A DNA stretch of 56,726 bases from Alphaproteobacteria bacterium. Lineage in GTDB: Bacteria > Pseudomonadota > Alphaproteobacteria > JAUXUR01. Below the pieces are notes generated by a model that saw nothing but the letters and a program-made list of their open reading frames with translations, searched no databases and was not told the DNA's origin. The translations under genes and the position numbers were made by a program. The stretch covers positions 1 through 56,726 of the forward strand of contig JAUXUR010000016.1 in NCBI GenBank assembly GCA_030680745.1. The letters are read 5' to 3'. The first letter of the stretch is position 1; every line of letters begins with the position of its first letter. Positions 35,759 through 44,900 of the stretch are shown in pieces.

Positions 35759-37030
35759 TCAATTAAAATCATTCGGATTATAATAAAAATCGTCACCTAG
35801 ATCCATATTACCATCATTATTATACGTAATATTATTCAATGAATTATTATCTATAATATTATAAGAATGATTATTACTTGACATCTCATTGGCTAAATTG
35901 ACTTGAGTACGTTCTCTTTCGTTGTTAATACTATTTACAACATTTGAATGTAAAAGATCCATCTGATTCTCTAACATTTCAATATAATCAATGTCAGATG
36001 CTTCTTTTTTAAGCGTATCAAAATAACCATTTGATATATCGTTAAAAACTGATTCATTTGTAATTAATGCAGAAACTTTATGAAGCATGCCTGGATAAAT
36101 TGGCGTCATCGGATTTTGTTCTACATTTGTTGATTGTTCAGCTGTATAATCCTCAATAATATTAATTTTATCTACAATAGATGGTTCTCGTTGATCAGAT
36201 GAAAACATCATATTATTAAAATAATTTATTTTTTTTTGTTCATCTGCATTAAATTTATTAGATTGTTCTGTGATATTAGAAGAAAAATTATAATCGAACA
36301 AAGGATTATTAAAAGAAGGTTGCATTACTTTATTGCCTAATTCACGTTCATAAAAAACGTGTAACTCACTCAAATAATTATTTTCTGCATCCTGTGCCCT
36401 TAAATTTTCATTTTCGTCAGATGTAAAAACTAATTTATTGTAATGTAACCCACGACTTAAAAGATGTAGTATTTTATCACTTTTATCGCATCTGAATGAA
36501 TGCGTTAAAGAAATAGTTTTTTTCTCATCTTTGACTTCTTCGTAAATGCAAAGGCTTATATTGTTCAATAAAGCAAAAGCATTAATAAGTGTATATGTAA
36601 ATTCTTCAAGATTTTTATCAATATCGCTATCTATATATCTATTAATGGTATAAGGAAGTTCGTATTGTGTGTTTTTAAGACTTTTTAAATAATCTTCAAC
36701 ATTATCGCCACAATCATTTTCAATATAGACACGTAATTGTGCATTACGATTTTCATATTGTTCGTCTATATCAGCAAGTGCGCTCAGCATCGCATCAATG
36801 GCATCATTACGTGAAGCATATCCGAACGCCCTGAAACCACAAGCAAGGTCCAAAGCAGAAATATTATATTCATTAAATTGGATATTGGGTTGATCGAAAA
36901 GCATCCAAGGTGTTGATCTATCAGGTTTTGCACTTTCAACAAGGCCATCAATAAAAGTTGCTTCTAAATAATTCGTTGAAGAAAAAAATAGAAAAGCTGG
37001 AAATAGGACGGTAGAAATTTTTTTTATCAC
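35759..37030 (-). CDS. Secreted protein with an OTU-like cysteine protease signature (putative effector)
   Basis: A 423-aa protein with a signal peptide (about residues 1-24). The segment ALDLACGFRAFGY (Asp61, Cys64) fits the OTU deubiquitinase motif D-x-x-C-x-F-R-A, and LLSRGLHYNKLVF (His196) fits the catalytic His-Tyr motif of the same fold. Between them lie the expected helices and the strand pair around TLINAFALLNNISLCIYEE. The C-terminal half (about 215-423) is Asn, Asp and Glu-rich and probably disordered. The upstream A-rich region has no strong ribosome-binding site. Bacterial OTU proteases act on host ubiquitin; a host role here is inference. Without a structure prediction the assignment stays tentative. 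Confidence 0.55.
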   Translation of the reverse strand: MIKKISTVLFPAFLFFSSTNYLEATFIDGLVESAKPDRSTPWMLFDQPNIQFNEYNISALDLACGFRAFGYASRNDAIDAMLSALADIDEQYENRNAQLRVYIENDCGDNVEDYLKSLKNTQYELPYTINRYIDSDIDKNLEEFTYTLINAFALLNNISLCIYEEVKDEKKTISLTHSFRCDKSDKILHLLSRGLHYNKLVFTSDENENLRAQDAENNYLSELHVFYERELGNKVMQPSFNNPLFDYNFSSNITEQSNKFNADEQKKINYFNNMMFSSDQREPSIVDKINIIEDYTAEQSTNVEQNPMTPIYPGMLHKVSALITNESVFNDISNGYFDTLKKEASDIDYIEMLENQMDLLHSNVVNSINNERERTQVNLANEMSSNNHSYNIIDNNSLNNITYNNDGNMDLGDDFYYNPNDFN

Positions 37031-37110
37031 AGTAAACCTCTTAATTTATATAAACAATGGTGTATTTATACCATAGTAAAATTCAAAATCAATATAAATC
37101 TTAATGTTTT

Positions 37111-37764
37111 TTATGACGTTAAAGAAAGTAATAAGTTTTTAAATATCGTCCAATCGTTTTTTTTATAAATAAAATGGTGTGACAAAACACCGATATTAGA
37201 CGTTTTTTTTAATAAATTTTCCAATTCAACATATAATTCCTCTTCGGTTTTAAAACATCTTTTTTTCCAATTGATAAGATCAAGATGTGTATTCACATAA
37301 GATGCATCCAGATGAATGCCAAAAGCAGAAATAAGATTGTAGTGCTTTAAAATGTGTTCTTTCCAGGACATATCCATTCTATTCCAGGGCGGCACAAAAA
37401 TGGGTTTAAATGAGTCCTCAAAAAGTTCTTCCATGCGTTTTTTTTCACTCAAAAGATTTTGTAATTGCGCATCATCAAAAGATATAAATTCTGATTTTTT
37501 TTGCTGTGCTATCGCCTTATTTTCATGACAAATACCGTGTTGCAAAATGGATAATTTGGGATAATTTTGTGTATAATTCTTTAAATTTTTTGACATCCCT
37601 GCTGGAATCACGGCCAATGAGACTGGTATTGCAAAAGACGCACAAATATCTAAGAATTGATCCATTTTAGGATTAGGTATCGTTAAATCGTCATCTCGTA
37701 TCCAAAAAGATGGTTTTTCTTTTTGCGTGTTTAGTAAGTGCGGCATATCTTTAAATGATTTCAT
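37111..37764 (-). CDS. Polysaccharide deacetylase-like protein (DUF2334 type)
   Basis: A 217-aa protein without signal peptide. The NodB-like barrel shows the catalytic IRDDDLT (Asp pair), SILQHGICHENKA (zinc His pair) and PIFVPPWNRMDMSW. Such proteins remove acetyl groups from carbohydrates; the substrate cannot be read. The closest layout is DUF2334, in which the second His is followed by a charged loop. It is on its own, leftward, with a family A-like palindrome in its upstream region. Confidence 0.75.
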   Translation of the reverse strand: MKSFKDMPHLLNTQKEKPSFWIRDDDLTIPNPKMDQFLDICASFAIPVSLAVIPAGMSKNLKNYTQNYPKLSILQHGICHENKAIAQQKKSEFISFDDAQLQNLLSEKKRMEELFEDSFKPIFVPPWNRMDMSWKEHILKHYNLISAFGIHLDASYVNTHLDLINWKKRCFKTEEELYVELENLLKKTSNIGVLSHHFIYKKNDWTIFKNLLLSLTS

Positions 37765-37770
37765 TCCGTG

Positions 37771-37890
37771 TACTCAATCGGTTTCAAAATGTGGGTAGGA
37801 AGATGAATGGTGAGACACACGGAGTGTATCCTTTATACATGAGTATGTCGAATCCTGAAATCTAACGCCCTCCACAGATTGAAGCAGGAA
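37771..37890. repeat. Palindromic element family A variant, upstream of the deacetylase
   Basis: About 120 bp that matches the reverse complement of 11171-11297: GTTTCAAAATGTGGGTAGGAAG..., AGTGTATCCTTTATACATGAGTATG and GAATCCTGAAATCT are shared. It lies in the divergent spacer between the deacetylase and tsaC. Arms are diverged and only partly complementary. Confidence 0.7.
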
Positions 37891-37959
37891 GAGTTAAGAT
37901 TGATTTTACTTTTGTATTAAAACCTACTAAATATAACAGATATTAACAATTGAAATAAA

Positions 37960-38922
37960 ATGATGTCTTTTATCTCTCTCGATGAAGCGATTGCCTTTTT
38001 ACACAATAAAAAAGCGATTGTCTTTCCCACCGAAACTGTTTATGGTCTTGGCGCTGACGCTACAAGTGATATGGCTATTGCTGAAATTTATCGTCTTAAA
38101 AACAGGCCATCATTTAATCCACTCATCGTTCATTTTTATTCAATTGAGCAAGCACAACATTATGTTGAATTTTCAGATCTAGCCTTAAAATTGGGTACTC
38201 TTTTTTGGCCAGGTCCATTAACTTTGATTTTACCCCTTAAATCAGATTCACCCATATCCAAACTTGCTTCCGCGGGTCTTCAAACCCTTGGTGTGCGTAT
38301 TCCAAATCATCCTATCGCCCTTGAATTACTGAAAAAAATAAATCTACCATTGGCAGCGCCAAGCGCCAATGTTTCAGGTAAAATAAGTCCTACGAAAGCT
38401 GTCCATGTGCATGCTTCATTTGGTGATAATGCACCAAACATTCTTGAAGGCGGCACATCTGTTATTGGACTTGAATCCACTATTTTGGATTTATCAGGTC
38501 CCATTCCAACTTTATTACGACCTGGTTTTGTTTCTTTCGAAACATTAAAAGAATATATCCCCAATTTAATAATTGGATGTAGTACTGATAAAATTGATGC
38601 GCCTTTGATTGCACCTGGCCAATTAAAAAGCCATTATGCGCCGAATCATAAAATACGTCTAAATGTGACTAAGATTAAAGAGAATGAAGTGCTTCTTGCT
38701 TTTGGGCCGCATCCACTTGCTACAAAAGGATATGTATATAATTTAAGTGAAAAAGGTGATCTGGTAGAAGCTGCAAGTCATTTTTTTGAAGCATTACATA
38801 TTCTTGATGCACAAGAATCAAGCGGTATCGCCGTTATGCCCATTCCGAATGAAGGTTTAGGGGGCGCGATTAATGATCGTTTGAGTAGAGCTGCAGCTTG
38901 TAATGAAATAACCTCAAATTGA
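37960..38922 (+). CDS. tsaC: Threonylcarbamoyl-AMP synthase (Sua5/TsaC type)
   Basis: A 320-aa enzyme that makes threonylcarbamoyl-AMP for the t6A37 modification of ANN-decoding tRNAs. The catalytic core has VFPTETVYGLGADATSDMAIAEIYRLKNRPSFNPLIVHF, LPLAAPSANVSGKISPT and GLESTILDLSGP. The C-terminal Sua5-specific domain begins with APGQLKSHYAPN, so this is the long Sua5-like type rather than the short TsaC. A classical terminator follows its stop. Confidence 0.93.
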   Translation: MMSFISLDEAIAFLHNKKAIVFPTETVYGLGADATSDMAIAEIYRLKNRPSFNPLIVHFYSIEQAQHYVEFSDLALKLGTLFWPGPLTLILPLKSDSPISKLASAGLQTLGVRIPNHPIALELLKKINLPLAAPSANVSGKISPTKAVHVHASFGDNAPNILEGGTSVIGLESTILDLSGPIPTLLRPGFVSFETLKEYIPNLIIGCSTDKIDAPLIAPGQLKSHYAPNHKIRLNVTKIKENEVLLAFGPHPLATKGYVYNLSEKGDLVEAASHFFEALHILDAQESSGIAVMPIPNEGLGGAINDRLSRAAACNEITSN

Positions 38923-38937
38923 ACATCAAGTTTTCTT

Positions 38938-38970
38938 AACCCCCGCTAAAACGGGGGTTATTTTAATTTT
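38938..38970. terminator. Bidirectional terminator between tsaC and the secreted-peptide gene
   Basis: AACCCCCG at 38938-38945 pairs with CGGGGGTT at 38952-38959, six-base loop, followed by ATTTTAATTTT on the plus strand. It serves tsaC, and its minus-strand sequence is less T-rich for the convergent gene. Confidence 0.9.
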
Positions 38971-39403
38971 ATTCAGCTGACACAGGTTGTACAACAGCTT
39001 CCGCATGTGCTGCAGGTGCCGCATTTGTATGTACGTTTTGTGCATGTGCTTGAATAGGGTCTTTAATATGCTGACTTGGTGTTTCGCTCACAATTTGCGT
39101 CAATGTTGGTTTAAGACCTCTTTCAGCAGGACGTGCATTTGTTGAAACTTTTTTTACAGCATTTTTAGATGAATTAACCAATTTATCAGAAAAAAGAATG
39201 GCTTGTTTTTCGCTTGGATGTCCTTTTTCAGGTGCAATATGTTGATGATCAGCAGATACAATTTGTGCAGATCCATCCTTATAATGGTTAAGCGTAATGG
39301 TGTGTTGGCTGATAGCGGCAGGTTCTTCTTTTGTTTTTTCTTCGGCAAAAGTGATATTGGAGACGAAAGAAAAAGCAGCAATAAGCAAAAGTGATTTCTT
39401 CAT
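38969..39403 (-). CDS. Small secreted protein of unknown function
   Basis: A 144-aa protein with a clean signal peptide (MKKSLLLIAAFSFVSNITFA). The mature region is polar, rich in Ala, His, Gln and Lys. The tail is low-complexity (NAAPAAHAEAVVQPVSAE). No enzyme motif and no lipobox were seen. A GGAA-type ribosome-binding site precedes the ATG. The frame and signal peptide support a real gene; nothing suggests a role. Confidence 0.65.
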   Translation of the reverse strand: MKKSLLLIAAFSFVSNITFAEEKTKEEPAAISQHTITLNHYKDGSAQIVSADHQHIAPEKGHPSEKQAILFSDKLVNSSKNAVKKVSTNARPAERGLKPTLTQIVSETPSQHIKDPIQAHAQNVHTNAAPAAHAEAVVQPVSAE

Positions 39404-39474
39404 TCTTTAGGGTTCCTCTATAAAATTATTATCGTCAGCATAATGCCATGAAATGTTTTAATTTTTCAATATAT

Positions 39475-39636
39475 ATACCCAAATTATCTGAAACTACCGT
39501 TTTTAGTCTATGATTTTTGGCCGCTTTTTGAACCAAAAATTTCTAAGGTAAAACAATTACCTGTCGTTATTTTTGGCATCAAAAATCACCTCAAATCTCA
39601 TGCCTAAAAATCGACATTTCCAAATCATTTGGGTAT
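39475..39636. repeat. 162-bp inverted-repeat element with ATACCCAAAT ends (family C)
   Basis: The left end ATACCCAAATTATCTGAAAC matches the complement of the right end (ATACCCAAATGATTTGGAAA). A second inner set of inverted segments around GATTTTTGG and CCAAAAA and around ATTTTTGGCATCAAAAAT is also visible. It fills much of the 350-base gap between the secreted-peptide gene and carbonic anhydrase; the rest of the gap is element A5. Confidence 0.75.
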
Positions 39637-39652
39637 AAGGATTAAAATTTTA

Positions 39653-39758
39653 TATAGTCGATAGCCTTGAGAAGTAGACAAGGAACAACGAACGAAGTGT
39701 ATCCCTATATACATGAGTAAGGCGTGACGATGTATCCTTCCAATGTCTGTCGACTATA
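39653..39758. repeat. Palindromic element family A, copy A5, overlapping the carbonic anhydrase stop
   Basis: A 106-bp element with ends TATAGTCGATAGCC and GGC... ending GTCGACTATA. The core AGTGTATCCCTATATACATGAGTAAGG is shared with the other copies. Read on the minus strand its first TATAG includes the TAG stop of the carbonic anhydrase gene (39754-39756). Confidence 0.88.
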
Positions 39759-40392
39759 ATTCTTCAAATTGATCTATTTTATCGTTATATGCATTAATAA
39801 TGCCCGTTGATAAATCAAAAAACCAACCATGGATAATTAAATTGTTTTTTTGAACATTTTCCTTAATCCATGGAAACGTCATAAGATTTTTGAGTGAGTT
39901 TATAATGGCATATTTGCCGCAAAAATGATTTTTTGCTTCTGGGTTCGCTTCAGCATGCTGTAGATAGGTTTGATCACAAGCAGGTTGGGCTAATTCCATC
40001 CATTTGGTTATAAAGCTATAGGGCAGATATGGCGTTATTGCATGATCAAGAAGTGCTTGAATGCCAGCGCATTGGCTATGCCCAAAAACGATGACATGTT
40101 GTACTTGTAAATTACATATAGCAAATTCAAGCGCAGCACTTGTGCCGTGAAGAGAATCATCCGCCTGATAAGGTGGCACAAGATTAGCCACATTGCGAAT
40201 AACAAATAAATCGCCAGGCTCACAATTGGTAATAATAGCTGGATCAACACGTGAATCTGAACAAGCAATCATTAAAATTTTAGGCTGTTGTCCTAAACGT
40301 ACAAGACTTTCAAAAGTTGAGGACGTCCCGTCAAAATAATTTTCTTTAAATTTTTGATAACCTTTGATTAAATTTTCTATATTTTTTGCCAT
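39754..40392 (-). CDS. Beta-class carbonic anhydrase
   Basis: A 212-aa zinc enzyme that interconverts CO2 and bicarbonate. The zinc ligands are Cys44 in IACSDSRVDP, His105 and Cys108 in VFGHSQCAGI, with Asp46 and Arg48 forming the catalytic dyad. PGDLFVIRNVANLVPP is the classic second motif. ATG is well defined. Its stop TAG lies in the end of a family A palindrome, so the last codon and stop depend on the element. Confidence 0.95.
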   Translation of the reverse strand: MAKNIENLIKGYQKFKENYFDGTSSTFESLVRLGQQPKILMIACSDSRVDPAIITNCEPGDLFVIRNVANLVPPYQADDSLHGTSAALEFAICNLQVQHVIVFGHSQCAGIQALLDHAITPYLPYSFITKWMELAQPACDQTYLQHAEANPEAKNHFCGKYAIINSLKNLMTFPWIKENVQKNNLIIHGWFFDLSTGIINAYNDKIDQFEEL

Positions 40393-40444
40393 ATATTCTT
40401 CTCTTTCAAACTGTGGAGGTCGAGTGTTTATTCCTTAGTGAAAA

Positions 40445-40551
40445 TATAGTGAAATAACTTTAAATTCAGACAAGGAATGACGCGCGATGTGTAGTCCCTT
40501 TCTACATGAGGAAGGTTTGACGATGTATCAATTTGAAGTTACTTTACTATA
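40445..40551. repeat. Palindromic element family A, copy A6, next to the methylase stop
   Basis: A 107-bp element with TATAGTGAAATAACTTTAAATT at one end and a near-complement (AATTTGAAGTTACTTTACTATA) at the other. Read on the minus strand it begins directly after the TGA of the NDUFAF5-like gene. Its arms match those of A4. Confidence 0.92.
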
Positions 40552-41352
40552 TCAAATCTTCATGCCAGAACCAATAAGCAGGTCAAAGCTTGCCAAAATT
40601 TTATTTTCTTCAATGCTAAAATCACTTATGTAGTTATAACACATTCTATCAAAAACTTTTTTATTTAAAAATTGTCGTGAACGTTGGTCTAATGTATTTG
40701 ATTCACCCATTTGTTTTAAATCTCTTAAAAGATTGAGGGGATGCGAATAAGTTACTTCAAGGCGATCTTCGGTGCTAAGGGGGAGTTCAAATCCTGCGCG
40801 TTTGAGCAAATCCCCTAATTGTTTGACCTCAATCATGGGAATGATATGGGGGAATATTTTTTGGGTTAAAGTCATTTCAGCTTTATAAAAGGATTCTTTT
40901 AATTCGTAAAGTGTTTCACCACCAAAAAGACTCCCTATAAAAACGCCATTGTTTTTAAGACTTGTATGAAATTGTTTTAAAGCACCTGGCAAATCATTGG
41001 TCATATGCAAATGGGTAGACGATATGATCAGATCAAAACTATTTGGCGCAAAAGGTAAATTTTCTTCATCGCCTTGAATAAAGTTATATTTTTCATGTTT
41101 TTTTAAGTGTCCAAAATCCATTATTGTAATATTTTGAAAGTTATTATTATTTTCTAAATAATTAAATAAATTATTACTTTTAGACCCTAGGATTAAAACT
41201 GTATCAAAAGAGCGATTAAACTCTTTTAATCTTTCAATAAGCCTTTCATTTATTTCATAATGTAAAAAATTAAAAGGCGGAAGTAAAGGTAGCGTTTTTG
41301 TCCGTATCGATTTAATATAGGCTTTATCAAAGATTTTAGGTATATTTTTCAT
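40552..41352 (-). CDS. NDUFAF5-like SAM-dependent methyltransferase family protein
   Basis: A 266-aa protein. The stretch FDLIISSTHLHMTNDLPGALKQFHTSLKNNGVFIGSLFGGETLYEL is close to the bacterial relatives of human NDUFAF5, an assembly factor of complex I that hydroxylates an arginine. The SAM motif I is degenerate here (VLILGSKSNNLFNYL instead of a D/E-x-G-x-G-x-G loop). The C-terminus is short: NDUFAF5-type proteins continue beyond the last ...IGxxMK-like segment, whereas this one ends at GSGMKI, directly at the start of a family A palindrome. It could have lost its tail to that element. The function remains inference from family. Confidence 0.65.
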   Translation of the reverse strand: MKNIPKIFDKAYIKSIRTKTLPLLPPFNFLHYEINERLIERLKEFNRSFDTVLILGSKSNNLFNYLENNNNFQNITIMDFGHLKKHEKYNFIQGDEENLPFAPNSFDLIISSTHLHMTNDLPGALKQFHTSLKNNGVFIGSLFGGETLYELKESFYKAEMTLTQKIFPHIIPMIEVKQLGDLLKRAGFELPLSTEDRLEVTYSHPLNLLRDLKQMGESNTLDQRSRQFLNKKVFDRMCYNYISDFSIEENKILASFDLLIGSGMKI

Positions 41353-41385
41353 GGTATTGACATTTTCGGTTCAAAAGGATGCATT

Positions 41386-41892
41386 GTGATTAAGACATTA
41401 GCTCATTTTTTTAGTTTTTGTCTAATTTTTAGTATGGCTGAAAATACGTATCTTTACGCAAAACTTCCTCTCAATTCAGGTCTTCCCATTCCGCGATTTG
41501 CAGCTTTAAGATCAGCAGACGTTAATTTAAGAAGCGGTCCTGGAACACGTTATCCCATTTCTTGGGTTATTAAAAAAAAATTCCTTCCCGTTAAAGTTAT
41601 TGCTGAACAAGAAAATTGGCGTAAAATTGAACTTCATGATGGTACGATTGGCTGGGTTTTCCAGTCGATGCTAACAGGCAATAAAACGGCTATGATTAAC
41701 ACATCTAAGGCCTTTTTAAGACGTGCGCCTCAAGCTAGTTCTTCTATCATTGTAACAATTGGCGATGGTATCATTGGTCAATTAAAATTGTGCAAAGGAA
41801 ATTGGTGCAGATTAACGCTGAGTAACCATAAAAATCATACAGGGTGGATTGAGCGTGAGCATCTTTGGGGGGCAGAATTTGATAAAAAATAA
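41386..41892 (+). CDS. Secreted SH3-domain (bacterial SH3b) protein
   Basis: A 168-aa protein starting at GTG with AAGGA before it. A signal peptide covers about residues 1-26. Two bacterial SH3 domains follow: RSADVNLRSGPGTRYPISWVIKKKFLPVKVIAEQENWRKIELHDGTIGWV (first) and KAFLRRAPQASSSIIVTIGDGIIGQL...WCRLTLSNHKNHTGWIE (second). Such proteins usually sit in the periplasm and bind cell-wall or protein ligands. No enzymatic domain was seen. Confidence 0.85.
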   Translation: MIKTLAHFFSFCLIFSMAENTYLYAKLPLNSGLPIPRFAALRSADVNLRSGPGTRYPISWVIKKKFLPVKVIAEQENWRKIELHDGTIGWVFQSMLTGNKTAMINTSKAFLRRAPQASSSIIVTIGDGIIGQLKLCKGNWCRLTLSNHKNHTGWIEREHLWGAEFDKK

Positions 41893-41960
41893 GTATTTTT
41901 TGAGTATGTTTCTTGGTTTGTCTAAGGTTTTAGAATAATATAGTGAAGGATATAAATTTT

Positions 41961-44900
41961 ATGGGTAAAGTACAGGCCATTAATATGATGAAAAACCGTA
42001 AAAGTGAACAAATTGAAAAAATTATTGATTTAGCAAGCCATTATTTTCCTTCAACTAAAAAAGAAATTCTAACGCTTTTTACCAGACATTTTTTTGACCA
42101 TTTAACAAAAGATGATCTTATTTATGCATCACCTGAACATCTTGCGCATTATGTAAGTGGCGTTTGGGAATTTTTACAAGATCGTCAAAAAAACGAACTT
42201 AAAATTAGATTAAAAAGCAATTATGATCAAGAAAACAATTGGTTGGGCCCAAAAACAATCATTGAAATTATTCAAACAGACATGCCTTTTGTCGTTGATT
42301 CTATTTCCTCTGAGCTTTTACGTTTAGGATTTTCGCCCTCTCTTTTTCTCCATCCAGTTTTTGTTATTGAGCGTGATAAAAATGGGAAAATAATGGATTT
42401 CCCTAAAACATCAGATACGTCTAAGGAAACAATTTCAGTTGAATGTGTTATGCTTTTACAATTGAATGAATCTTTAAGTGAATTCCAAAAAAATGATATT
42501 GAAGCAAACCTTAGACGCGTACTCGAAAACGTAGCCCAATCAGTTCATGATTGGCAAATAATGCGCAAAAAATTATACTCTGTTATTAATGATATGACTT
42601 TTGTGCCAGGTCTTAAAATTGAAGATGAAGAAGAAGCGCGTGCTTTTCTTCAATGGTTAGATCAAGACCATTTTACGTTTTTAGGCTATCGCGAATATCT
42701 TTATTCTGCGAAAAATGGTAAAATTCAAAATCGTGTTCTTTCAGATGAAGCTTTAGGGCTTTTTAAAGATCCCGCTTTTATGCTTTATGAAGATGAAGAT
42801 AATGGGGATGTGCCGCCAGAAGTTCATGCCTTATCCACACGTCCCGATTTAATTATTTTTAGCAAAAGTACAAAAAGATCACCCGTTCATCGTCCTAGTT
42901 TTTTAGACATTGTTTCTATTAAAAAATTCTCTCCTAAAGGAGATGTTGTAGGTGATTATCAATTTATTGGTCTTTTTACAGCCTCTGCTTACCACGATAA
43001 GCCAGAACTTATTCCTATTTGCAGACGTAAAGCCTCATCTATTGTCACAAGATCGGGTTATCACCCAAAAAGCCATGACGGTAAAGCCATTACCCATATT
43101 TTAAATAGCTTTCCACGTGATGAACTTTTTCAAATTTCAGCCGAAGAATTATATGAAATATCTTTAGGTATTTTAGAGCTTATGGCGCGTCCTGAAATTG
43201 CTCTTTTTATACGTAAAGATCCGTTTGGAAGAAGTATTTCATGCTTTGTTTATGTGCCGCGTGACAGATATGATACAGCCTTGCGTGAAAAATTTTTAAA
43301 AATTCTGGAACTTTCTTTTAATGGTAAAGTATCTGCATTTTATACCCATATTTCTGATGATAATTTGGCCAGACTTCATGTTATTTTACGCATTAAACGA
43401 GGGTTTTTACCCCTTTATAATTTAGAAGAAATTACAGAACATTTAAGCTTAGCTGCTGAAACATGGCAAGATCATTTGCGTCTTGTTTTGTTAAATAAAA
43501 AAGGTGAAGAATTAGGGCGCGATTATTTCCGTCAGTTTTCTCAAGCTTTTCCTTTTTCGTATCGCGATAAATATGCGCCTGAATTTGCGCTTGTTGATAT
43601 TGAAATTTGTTTTGATGTCATTCAAAGTCAAAAATTAGGTATTAATTTATTTCAACTTCCAGATCAAGACGAGGAACTTATTTATCTTAAGCTTTACCAT
43701 CTTGCATCACCCATTCATCTATCAGATGTTATGCCAATGTTTGAAGGAATGGGATTACGCGCGATCAGTGAAGTGCCCTTTGAAGTGAAAGTTCAAGAAC
43801 TTGATGAATCCTTATGGATTCACGAATTTTGCTTAAGTTCAAAACTCAAAATTGATTTGGATCAAATCAAAGAAAAATTTGAGAATGCTTTTCTTAAATT
43901 ATGGGAAGGTGCAATTGAAAACGATTATTTAAATGCACTCGTCATAACAGCTCAATTAACGTGGAAAGAAATAACGATTTTAAGAACGTATTCTCGTTAT
44001 TTGCGTCAAATCGGGGTCCATTTTAGCCATAATTATCTTGAAGAAACATTGGTTAAACATTCTCATTTGGCTAAAACCTTTGTAGACATTTTTTATCTTT
44101 ATTTTGATCCTAAAAATGAATCAATTGACCAATCGAAGATTCAAGAAAAAAGCACCTATATTTTAAAAGAACTCGTCAATGTTAAAAACGCTGATGAAGA
44201 TCGCATCATTCGACGCTTTTTAAATCTTCTTCACGCAAGTTTACGTGTTACCTATTTTCAAAAGAATGCTTTTGGAAAATCACACCCTTATGTAGCGATT
44301 AAGTTTGATTCCCGTAAAATAGATGAATTGCCATTACCCAAACCATTTTATGAAGTTTTTGTCTATTCTCCTAAAGTTGAGGCTATTCACTTAAGGGGTG
44401 GTAAAGTCGCACGTGGTGGCATTAGGTGGTCTGATAGACGGGAAGATTTCAGAACTGAAGTTTTAGGTCTTATGAAGGCTCAAACAATTAAAAATGCATT
44501 GATTGTGCCTGTGGGTGCAAAAGGTGGTTTTGTTGTCAAATCACCTAATCCAACATCTCAAGAAGTTATTGATTGTTATTCGATTCTTATTCGGGGGCTT
44601 TTAGATCTCACAGATAATCTATATGAAGATCAAATCATTTATCCTAAAAATGTTATAAGACGTGATAATGATGATCCTTACCTTGTTGTAGCCGCTGATA
44701 AAGGAACGGCAAGTTTTTCAGATATTGCCAATAAAATATCACAAGAATACAATTTCTGGTTAGGGGATGCTTTTGCGTCCGGTGGTTCTGCCGGTTATGA
44801 CCATAAAAAAATGGGTATTACAGCAAAAGGTGCTTGGGAATCTGTTAAACGTCATTTTTATGAAATGGACAAAGATATCGAAAATGAAAGCTTTACCTGT

